A DNA stretch of 27,208 nt from an uncultured Bacteroidales bacterium (GTDB lineage Bacteria; Bacteroidota; Bacteroidia; Bacteroidales; P3), in contig CALGCG010000052.1 in assembly GCA_937884485.1 (NCBI GenBank), positions 1-27,208 of the forward strand. The letters run 5' to 3'. Each line of letters begins with the position of its first letter. Positions within the stretch are counted from its first letter, which is position 1. Below, piece by piece: positions 7,611 through 13,895 of this stretch. The translations under genes and the position numbers were made by a program. A model generated the notes under the pieces. It was not told the DNA's origin. It saw nothing but the letters and a program-made list of their open reading frames with translations, and made no database searches.

Positions 7611-7745
7611 AAAAATAAAAATAGAAATCAGCATTTAGAATTTAGAAATTAGAATTTAGAATTTAGAAATCAGAATTTAGAATTTAGAAATCAGAAATTA
7701 GAAAAAAAACTCTTAACTCATAACTATTAACTCATAACTGAAATA
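7611..7745. repeat. TTTAGAA / CATAACT low-complexity spacer
   Basis: The gap before the second chromate-transporter gene is filled with variants of TTTAGAAATCAGAAT, then a short CTTAACTCATAACTATTAAC series. No promoter match stands out. It belongs to the same class of AT-rich intergenic repeats seen elsewhere in the window. Confidence 0.7.
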
Positions 7746-7747
7746 AG

Positions 7748-8374
7748 ATGCTCCTCCTCACCCTCTTCTACACCTTCCTGCTCATCGGCCTCTTCACCTT
7801 CGGCGGAGGCTATTCGATGATTGCCCTCATCCAGAACGCCGTCGTCGACGACCATGCCTGGCTCACCGCCGAGGAGTTCGCCGACATCCTGGCCATCAGC
7901 CAGATCACCCCCGGTCCCGTGGGCATCAACACCGCCACCTATGCCGGCTACTCCGCCGCCATCGCCGAAGGCTACCCCACCGCCCTCGCCATCGCCGCCG
8001 CCGTTGTGGCCTCCCTGGCCGTGCTCATCCTCCCCCTGACACTCATCCTCGTCGTGGGACGCTGGCTCCTGCGCCACAAGGACCAGGCCCCCTTCGACAC
8101 CATCTTCCGCCTCCTCCGCCTCACCGTCATCGGACTCATCGCCGCCGCCGCCCTCTCCCTCTTCCCCGCCGCCTTCGCACCAACGCCCACTGGCACCGTC
8201 ACCCTTTTCAATTCACAATTCTCAGTTTTCAATCTTCTCATCTTCGCCGTCGTCTTCACCCTCTCCGTCCTGCGCAGGAAAAAAGTTTCAATTTTCAATT
8301 TTCAATTTTCACTCCCCCAATCCCCCATCACCCTTATCCTCCTCTCCGCCCTCGTCGGCCTCATCATCTACTGA
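7748..8374 (+). CDS. Chromate transporter, short-chain subunit 2
   Basis: This 208-aa partner half of a CHR-family transporter has the signature FTFGGGYSMIALIQNAVVDD (about residues 17-36) and ISQITPGPVGINTATYAGY (about 56-74), which is closer to the canonical ChrA motif than subunit 1. Five to six membrane segments follow. Two stretches of the C-terminal third, around residues 155-168 and 180-189, are encoded by CAATTTT-type heptamer repeats that are intergenic elsewhere in this window; they spell Phe/Asn/Gln/Ser-rich peptides such as FNFQFS. The repeat has apparently expanded in frame without breaking the gene. It probably works with the upstream half. Confidence 0.9.
   Translation: MLLLTLFYTFLLIGLFTFGGGYSMIALIQNAVVDDHAWLTAEEFADILAISQITPGPVGINTATYAGYSAAIAEGYPTALAIAAAVVASLAVLILPLTLILVVGRWLLRHKDQAPFDTIFRLLRLTVIGLIAAAALSLFPAAFAPTPTGTVTLFNSQFSVFNLLIFAVVFTLSVLRRKKVSIFNFQFSLPQSPITLILLSALVGLIIY
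8285..8310. repeat. In-frame CAATTTT heptamer repeat inside chromate-transporter gene
   Basis: Three consecutive CAATTTT units lie inside the coding sequence. A looser copy lies at 8209-8235. It is the reverse complement of the GAAAATT repeat at 1662-1691. Confidence 0.85.
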
Positions 8375-8440
8375 CCACCACGGCACACAACAAACATATA
8401 CAAAAATCTGTGCTATCCGTGCCCCGCACCTCGGATTTTT

Positions 8441-8471
8441 TTTGTCATCTCAAAAAAAGTTCATATCTTTG
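8441..8471 (+). promoter_or_regulatory. Bacteroidota-type promoter of WYL regulator
   Basis: TTTG at 8441-8444 and TATCTTTG at 8464-8471 are separated by exactly 19 bp, matching the primary sigma-factor consensus of this phylum. The leader to the start codon is about 90 nt. The rest of the 8375-8566 gap shows nothing else recognisable. Confidence 0.75.
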
Positions 8472-8566
8472 CACGCAAATAGACTTCGCCACCCCAACGT
8501 ACTTTTGCTGCCGAAAAGAAAAAAAACTAACGCAATAACACATTCACACATTAACACATTCCCATC

Positions 8567-9625
8567 ATGCCAGCAAACAAAAACGCCGAGACACGATACA
8601 AGATACTTGACAAACTCCTTGCCAGAAGATATGCGAATTACACCTCCGAGGACCTGCGCCGCCTGGTCAACGAGGCGCTGGAGGAGCTGGACCAACCCAC
8701 CGTCAGCATCCGCACCATACAGGGTGACCTGAAGTACCTCCAGGGCGAGCCGTTCCTGGCCGACATCGAAATATACCAGCATTCCGACGTCAGTCAGACC
8801 AACCCCAACAAGACGGTGCTGAAGACCTGCTACCGCTATCGCGACCGTTCCTTCTCCATCTACCAGCAGAAGATGAACGACGACGAGAAGCAGATTCTTG
8901 GCGAAGCCATGAAGCTGCTCGGCCAGTTCGACGGGCTACCCAACATGGATGGGTTGGAGAAGCTGCGTGCAGGACTCAATATCAAGTCCGACAGGCAAAT
9001 TATCTCATTCTCCAAGAATCCACTTGAAAACAGCAATCTTCTTGGCGAGCTCTTCACCGCCATCTCGCAGAAGCAGGTGATAGAAATACATTACCATACA
9101 TTTGCCGCTCCCGAGGAAGACCGGCATACGGTGCTCATTCCTTACCTGCTCAGGGAATACAATCGACGCTGGTACTTGATTGCTGCTGCGGAAGATACCG
9201 GCAAGATATTGAACTTCGCGCTCGACCGCATCGACCGTGTCGTTCCACTTCCTGACCGTCGCTATGTGGAATACAAGGGCGACCTGAATGAGCGCTTTGA
9301 GGACATTGTCGGAGTGACGCTCTATGACGACCGCCCCGTGCAGACCATCCTCTTCTGGGTCAGCGACCGCTCGAAGGACTATGTGGCCACCAAGCCCATC
9401 CACGATTCGCAGAAGCACTATCGAAATGAAAAAGAAGCCGAACTGCGTAGGCAGTATCCCACATTGGAAGGGGGCGCCTTTTTCTCCATCGACTGCATTG
9501 AGAACTATGAGCTCATCCGCGAGCTGACCTCATTTGGTGCCGACCTTGTGGTGTTGTCGCCAGAAGAGGTGAGATACAGTGTAATTCTGCGAATTGAAGA
9601 AATTTATCAAGCCTATCATGTGTAA
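8567..9625 (+). CDS. WYL-domain transcriptional regulator
   Basis: This 352-aa protein has an N-terminal helix-turn-helix (about residues 1-60, recognition helix near SIRTIQGDLKYLQ), a central WYL domain (about 155-235) with the motif REYNRRWYLIAA, and a C-terminal WCX-like extension (about 250-350). WYL proteins sense ligands, often nucleic acids or nucleotides, and frequently regulate DNA-damage or phage-defence genes. It has its own consensus promoter. A 49-bp palindrome begins 10 bp after its stop and covers the -33 box of the next gene, making it a candidate operator for this protein. That regulatory link is inference. Family assignment is firm. Confidence 0.9.
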   Translation: MPANKNAETRYKILDKLLARRYANYTSEDLRRLVNEALEELDQPTVSIRTIQGDLKYLQGEPFLADIEIYQHSDVSQTNPNKTVLKTCYRYRDRSFSIYQQKMNDDEKQILGEAMKLLGQFDGLPNMDGLEKLRAGLNIKSDRQIISFSKNPLENSNLLGELFTAISQKQVIEIHYHTFAAPEEDRHTVLIPYLLREYNRRWYLIAAAEDTGKILNFALDRIDRVVPLPDRRYVEYKGDLNERFEDIVGVTLYDDRPVQTILFWVSDRSKDYVATKPIHDSQKHYRNEKEAELRRQYPTLEGGAFFSIDCIENYELIRELTSFGADLVVLSPEEVRYSVILRIEEIYQAYHV

Positions 9626-9635
9626 GGAAAACAAC

Positions 9636-9684
9636 CATTATGCAAGGTGAATTATGTGTTTTTCATAATTTATTTTGCATAATG
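9636..9684. promoter_or_regulatory. Nested palindrome over -33 element; operator or terminator
   Basis: The outer arms CATTATGCAA (9636-9645) and TTGCATAATG (9675-9684) are perfect inverted repeats. The inner arms AATTATG (9650-9656) and CATAATT (9664-9670) are too, around a 7-nt loop of mostly T. The right outer arm contains the TTTG -33 element of the ATPase promoter. It could also fold in RNA after the WYL stop, but it has no clean terminal U-run. Confidence 0.75.
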
Positions 9685-9704
9685 AGAAAAAAGTTGTAAT
9701 TTTG
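9674..9704 (+). promoter_or_regulatory. Promoter of DUF234-type ATPase
   Basis: TTTG at 9674-9677, a 19-bp spacer, and TAATTTTG at 9697-9704 make a full consensus promoter. Its -33 element lies within the palindrome at 9636-9684, so a protein bound there would block it. The start codon is at 9748. Confidence 0.75.
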
Positions 9705-9747
9705 CAATCGAAATTATCTTAATGCACATTAAATTAATTGACATTAT

Positions 9748-11064
9748 ATGAGATTCTACGACAGGGACAAAGAGCTGAATATACTCAATACAAATTGGAA
9801 TCAGACAACAGAACGGGGGCGATTGACGGTAGTCACAGGCCGCCGTCGAATCGGCAAAACCACCATGCTGAGGAAGAGTGCCGAAGAGGGCAATCAGCCG
9901 CTCCTCTACCTCTATGTTTCGAAAGACAACGAGCGTGTACTGACAGGCAAGTTTCAGGAGGCTGCCGAGCAGGCACTGGGGCTCCAGATTTTCGGTCGGT
10001 TGGAGACATTTGCCCAGTTTTTTGAACAGTTGATGCGTTATGGCCAGCAGAATCATTTCACCCTGATTTTTGACGAATTCCAGAATTTCATCAAAGTCAA
10101 CCCTGCGATTCCCAGCCACATTCAGGACATTTGGGACAAAAACCACGAGAAGGTGAAAGTCAATATGGTGGCTTGCGGAAGTATCTATAGTATGATGCAC
10201 AAGATTTTCGACAATGAGGACGAGCCGCTCTATGGACGGCAGGATTGCCGCATCAACATGCAGCCCTTCCGCATAAGTGTGCTCAAGGAGGTTCTGCACG
10301 ACCACAACCCCAAGTATACCTCTGAAGATCTACTCTGTCTCTATATGCTTACCGGCGGTGTGGCCAAATATGTTGCCTGGCTGATGGACGCAAAAGCCGT
10401 CACAAAAGCCAAGATGCTCCGCTGGGTTACACAGACGGGTTCACCCTATCTCTCCGAAGGCACAGAACTCATCATGTCGGAGTTCGGCAAAGACTATACC
10501 AATTACCTGAGTATTCTCCAGCTGATAGCTTCGGGGCTTACCACGCAGAGTGAGATTGACGGAGCCATTGGCAAGAACACGGGAGCCTATCTTGACAACC
10601 TGGAGGTGGAGTACAGCTACATCCACCACCGTCAACCGATGTTCAGCAAGCCCGGTGGGCGCAACTCACGCTGGCAACTCGACGACTGTTTCCTGCGCTT
10701 CTGGTTCCGCTTCATCCTGCGCAACCAAGCTCTTGTTGAGATGGAGCGTAACGACCTGCTGCTCGAAATCGTCGAGCGGGGCTATGAGCAATATTCGGGA
10801 CTTGTGCTCGAACAGTATTTCCGTCAGAAATGGATGGAAGAAGAGCGAGTGACGCAAGTGGGCAACTATTGGGACCGCAAGGGTGTAAACGAGATAGACA
10901 TGATAGCCATCAATGAGATTGACAAGAAGGCGGTAGTGGCCGAGGTCAAGCGTCAACGAAAGAAGCTCAATTCTTCGGAGTTGGCCGGTAAAGTGTCCAC
11001 CATCAGCAAAAAGCTGGCAAAATATGAAGTCCGCCAGATAGGATTGACGATGGAAGATATGTAA
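9748..11064 (+). CDS. P-loop ATPase with nuclease-like C-terminus (PF01637/DUF234 type)
   Basis: This 438-aa protein starts with a Walker A motif GRRRIGKTT (residues 31-39) and Walker B LIFDEFQN (106-113), the FDE.Q form typical of the STAND-like 'ATPase predominantly from Archaea' group. A winged-helix-like middle section follows (about 230-330). The C-terminal region has a PD-(D/E)XK-like pattern, EID at 382-384 and EVK at 399-401, as in DUF234. Such ATPases are widespread and poorly understood; nucleic-acid cleavage or a toxin-like role has been suggested but not settled. The gene has its own promoter under a palindromic element just downstream of the WYL regulator. A start at 9748 fits the RFYDRDKEL opening common to the family. 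Confidence 0.85.
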   Translation: MRFYDRDKELNILNTNWNQTTERGRLTVVTGRRRIGKTTMLRKSAEEGNQPLLYLYVSKDNERVLTGKFQEAAEQALGLQIFGRLETFAQFFEQLMRYGQQNHFTLIFDEFQNFIKVNPAIPSHIQDIWDKNHEKVKVNMVACGSIYSMMHKIFDNEDEPLYGRQDCRINMQPFRISVLKEVLHDHNPKYTSEDLLCLYMLTGGVAKYVAWLMDAKAVTKAKMLRWVTQTGSPYLSEGTELIMSEFGKDYTNYLSILQLIASGLTTQSEIDGAIGKNTGAYLDNLEVEYSYIHHRQPMFSKPGGRNSRWQLDDCFLRFWFRFILRNQALVEMERNDLLLEIVERGYEQYSGLVLEQYFRQKWMEEERVTQVGNYWDRKGVNEIDMIAINEIDKKAVVAEVKRQRKKLNSSELAGKVSTISKKLAKYEVRQIGLTMEDM

Positions 11065-11071
11065 CTAAGAT

Positions 11072-11120
11072 GTTACGCAGATAAGTTGCGTAGGGAGGTT
11101 GTACTTTTGCAAATGAAAAC
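11072..11120 (+). promoter_or_regulatory. Shared regulatory block, copy 1
   Basis: This 49-bp block matches 13826-13874 at 36 positions without gaps. It contains an inverted repeat (TACGCA ... TGCGTA), then GGTTGTACTTTTGCA, which carries a -7 box TACTTTTG at 11102-11109. It lies 66 bp before the start of the OLD-like ATPase gene, upstream of a second candidate promoter. Confidence 0.7.
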
Positions 11121-11133
11121 GAGAGAAGAAAAA

Positions 11134-11165
11134 TTTGCATGGATGTGATAAAAATCGTATCTTTG
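11134..11165 (+). promoter_or_regulatory. Proximal promoter of OLD-like ATPase pair
   Basis: TTTG at 11134-11137 and TATCTTTG at 11158-11165, 20 bp apart, form a near-consensus promoter. Transcription would start around 11172, which rules out the upstream in-frame ATG at 11135 and fixes translation at the ATG at 11186. Confidence 0.7.
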
Positions 11166-11185
11166 CAAAATCAAAAGAAAACAAT

Positions 11186-12799
11186 ATGAGTAAGACAAAT
11201 ATGAACCCAATATTCAGTTTGAAAAACTTCCGTTCCTTCGGCGAAGACGGTGCCGATTTTGAACTGGCACCCATCACAGTGCTGACCGGCTGTAATAGTG
11301 CCGGGAAAAGTTCGCTGGTGAAAGCACTACTACTTTTATCAAGGCAATTGAATGATTCTTTTTACACAAAAGAGATACAAACACGCTTACCCTCTACTAG
11401 TCTTAATGTATCATCCAGTGACTTATCTCTTGGAAAATTTGACAAAGTCCTCAACACAGACGCAAGCAATAGGTCCATAGAGTTTTCCTATGTAATATGG
11501 TCTGTTTTTCTCCAAGAGATGGTAAAAGTGAAACGAGTGTTTCGAGCAAAAAACAATGATCCCCTTAACAATGGAGAATTAGTATTTTTTTCAATTGAAA
11601 AGACAGATGGTACAATGATTTTTCAATACAAGGGGCAATATGATAACTCCAACGGAATAATATCCTATGATTCTATTGACAAAAACTTAAATAATTTTAT
11701 TTTGGAAAACGAATACGACCAAGTTTCGTCTTTATTGACATTACTCAAAGAGATAAAAGCATTCGAATCTGACGAAGAAAAAGAACAAATAAAGAAATTA
11801 GAAAAAGAAAAAAAGGAGCTTGAGGAGCAGATTTCCACAAAAACAAAAGGAAGCTATAGTAAACAAGTATTTGAAAAATGGAATGAAGTCCAGAAAAAAA
11901 GACATGAAAAAGAAGAACTGCTTTTACTTAAATTCAGAGAGCACCCAGGCATAGAAAACTATAAGAGAAAAATAGAAGCAGACGAGTCTGAAAGAGATAA
12001 GGAACTCTTTTTTTCATTTGTCAATAACGAGGTCATCCATCCAGATTTCATCTATAGTATTCAATATTTAGGCTCTTCTACCGCAAGCGTAGAGCGCCTA
12101 TATCTTATTGATAAAAGCAATAATAAAAATAACAATATGAGCATTGCCTTGCGGAGACAAATTGAACGTCACATTGCAGACAAAGACTCTTTAAATATGG
12201 GTGTTATTAGCATAAATTATGCAGGAGATTTCTTAAATAAATGGATTCAAAAATTTGGTATTGGCGATGGAATCGTTGTGGAAGGCACAGACCAAGGACT
12301 TGGAATCATGGTCTTTTTAAGAAAAGATAATGAAAAACGACTTTTAGCAGATGAAGGATATGGAATCACACAATTGACGCTGTTACTTCTTCGTATAGAT
12401 AATTTTATTCCAAGCACACCTGACGAATACCAAACGTATAATCCACGATATTTCTTCGTGGAGGAGCCCGAGATACATCTTCATCCCAAATACCAATCCC
12501 TACTGGCGGAGATGTTTGTCGAGGCATACCAGAAATACAACATCCACTTCATCATCGAAACCCACAGTGAATACCTTATCCGAAAACTCCAGGTAATGGT
12601 GGCTGACAAGGAGAATGCCCTTACCTCAAACGATGTATCCCTCAACTATGTTGAGAAGAACGAAGAGGGCGTTTCGCATAACCGCCAAATAAAGATCTTA
12701 GAAGATGGACGATTAAGCGAGCCTTTTGGGTCGGGATTCTATGACGAAGCGGACACATTGGCAATGGAACTCATGAAATATAAAGCTCGGAAGAAATGA
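11186..12799 (+). CDS. OLD/DUF3696-like AAA ATPase
   Basis: This 537-aa SMC/OLD-type ATPase has a split ABC-like domain. Walker A GCNSAGKSS lies at residues 35-43 and the family's conserved Gly-Ser-x4-ER segment at 296-304. A signature-like DEGYGITQL lies at 389-397, Walker B FFVEEPEIHLHP at 423-434, and the switch His in ETHSEYLIRKL at 458-468. The tail GFYDEADTLAMELM (517-530) resembles the GFFD motif of DUF3696/COG4938 proteins. A charged coiled coil fills about 185-250. It has no TOPRIM nuclease domain, unlike OLD or GajA, so any effector must be supplied in trans. It overlaps the downstream partner by 4 bp. The middle of the gene is much more AT-rich than its ends. Function is unknown; many relatives are phage-defence ATPases. 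Confidence 0.88.
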   Translation: MSKTNMNPIFSLKNFRSFGEDGADFELAPITVLTGCNSAGKSSLVKALLLLSRQLNDSFYTKEIQTRLPSTSLNVSSSDLSLGKFDKVLNTDASNRSIEFSYVIWSVFLQEMVKVKRVFRAKNNDPLNNGELVFFSIEKTDGTMIFQYKGQYDNSNGIISYDSIDKNLNNFILENEYDQVSSLLTLLKEIKAFESDEEKEQIKKLEKEKKELEEQISTKTKGSYSKQVFEKWNEVQKKRHEKEELLLLKFREHPGIENYKRKIEADESERDKELFFSFVNNEVIHPDFIYSIQYLGSSTASVERLYLIDKSNNKNNNMSIALRRQIERHIADKDSLNMGVISINYAGDFLNKWIQKFGIGDGIVVEGTDQGLGIMVFLRKDNEKRLLADEGYGITQLTLLLLRIDNFIPSTPDEYQTYNPRYFFVEEPEIHLHPKYQSLLAEMFVEAYQKYNIHFIIETHSEYLIRKLQVMVADKENALTSNDVSLNYVEKNEEGVSHNRQIKILEDGRLSEPFGSGFYDEADTLAMELMKYKARKK

Positions 12800-13761
12800 A
12801 GGGAGATGTAATATACCTACAGGCTTCCTTTTGGAAGAAATTACGAGATGATACTTCCATTGCTGGACTTGGTTGTTTACTAAACGTATATCAAGCAATA
12901 TCTGAAGCCGAATTACGAACAGATATTAGCGACGAAGATTGGAATACAGACCCGTATTTGATTCTGCTATGGAAAAGATACCTTTCAGGATTATCAAATA
13001 TTGACTTATACGAGAGCGTAGAAATTGACACACCAATAGAAGACACTGAAGACTTATGTGCCATCTATCTAACTGATGATAGCGACTTTTCGTGCTCTGA
13101 ACTTGGAATTAAATATGGGATTAAAGTCATCAACAATATTGATTTACCAAAGAAAGAGTATCTTTTCAAGGGCGACGGTTTCTCATTGAACAGAAAGAAA
13201 CAATATGAAGACCGATTTATACAATTCAAAGCAAAAATATTTCACCCATGTAACGCAGCCATATTAATCGACCCCTATATTCTTTGCAAGCCATTAAACA
13301 TCGAGAATAATCTCCCCTATCTGCTTGATGCAATTTTGCCATCAAAAAAACTGACGGTCCCCTTTCATTTCACTATCTACAGTATGACAGATGAGCGCGG
13401 TACCACAAACAACATTGAATCTGTCTTTGACAAGGTATCTGGGTTGTTTGCAGCAATAAGAAAGGATTTGTCATATCGTTTAACAATTTGTGCAATTAGC
13501 CGTAAGGGGGATTTCCATCGCAGAATGATTATAACAAACAACATATTATTTGATGCACCTGATGGTTTTAACGTTTTTAACGAAAGCGGTATTGCAGACA
13601 AAAATGCAAAATACGACATCGTCTTTCCACGTCTTATTAGAGACAGTCGACAGGATCTAAGTGAATATTATCGATGGGTGAATATAGCAAAAAGAAATCT
13701 TCAGTTTAATTATAATACAATATGGGGTTCAAAGGAAAATCGATTGTTTGATTTGGTATAA
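12796..13761 (+). CDS. Unknown partner of OLD-like ATPase, possible MIT_C/PLD-like domain
   Basis: This 321-aa protein is soluble, has no signal peptide, and matches no family I can name with certainty. It overlaps the ATPase by ATGA, so the two are almost certainly translated together. The N-terminal half (1-130) is acidic and helical. The C-terminal half has the order ILIDPYIL (156-163), a helix NNLPYLLDAI (171-180), a strand FHFTIYSMTD (190-199), and then FHRRMIITNN with DGFNVFN (240-262). This resembles the DPY ... HxR-I-T-N ... GxG-x-F pattern of MIT_C/phospholipase-D-like domains found beside some bacterial ATPases, but the canonical His-x-Lys of active PLD enzymes is absent. The function is unknown. 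The ATPase plus effector-like partner arrangement suggests a defence module. Confidence 0.85.
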   Translation: MKGDVIYLQASFWKKLRDDTSIAGLGCLLNVYQAISEAELRTDISDEDWNTDPYLILLWKRYLSGLSNIDLYESVEIDTPIEDTEDLCAIYLTDDSDFSCSELGIKYGIKVINNIDLPKKEYLFKGDGFSLNRKKQYEDRFIQFKAKIFHPCNAAILIDPYILCKPLNIENNLPYLLDAILPSKKLTVPFHFTIYSMTDERGTTNNIESVFDKVSGLFAAIRKDLSYRLTICAISRKGDFHRRMIITNNILFDAPDGFNVFNESGIADKNAKYDIVFPRLIRDSRQDLSEYYRWVNIAKRNLQFNYNTIWGSKENRLFDLV

Positions 13762-13780
13762 AGTAAATAAATAGAATATG

Positions 13781-13812
13781 AAACGGATGACTTTAAAAGC
13801 CATCCGTTTTCA
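13781..13812 (+). terminator. Rho-independent terminator of ATPase/partner operon
   Basis: A stem of AAACGGATG (13781-13789) and CATCCGTTT (13801-13809) surrounds an 11-nt loop that can itself pair CTTT with AAAG. A T-rich tail follows. It lies 20 bp after the partner gene's stop. Confidence 0.8.
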
Positions 13813-13825
13813 TTTCATCACAACA

Positions 13826-13874
13826 GTAACGCAAATAGATTGCGGCATACGGTTGTACTTTTGCACTCGAAAAC
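13826..13874 (+). promoter_or_regulatory. Shared regulatory block, copy 2 (helicase promoter)
   Basis: This block matches 11072-11120 at 36 of 49 positions with identical spacing. It carries a perfect CGCAA-N5-TTGCG inverted repeat (13830-13844) and the -7 box TACTTTTG at 13856-13863, 33 bp before the helicase start codon at 13896. Confidence 0.7.
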
Positions 13875-13895
13875 AGAGACAAAGTATAACCATTG

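Noticed and set aside
11135..11185. An upstream ATG adding 17 residues to the OLD-like ATPase
   Set aside because: It lies within or before the promoter boxes at 11134-11165, so it would not be on that transcript. It could only be used from the more distal promoter.
11186..12799. Calling the OLD-like ATPase a PARIS AriA, Septu PtuA or Gabija GajA
   Set aside because: The protein has no TOPRIM domain, and the partner shows neither a TOPRIM (DUF4435) nor an HNH motif, so none of the named systems can be supported from the sequence.
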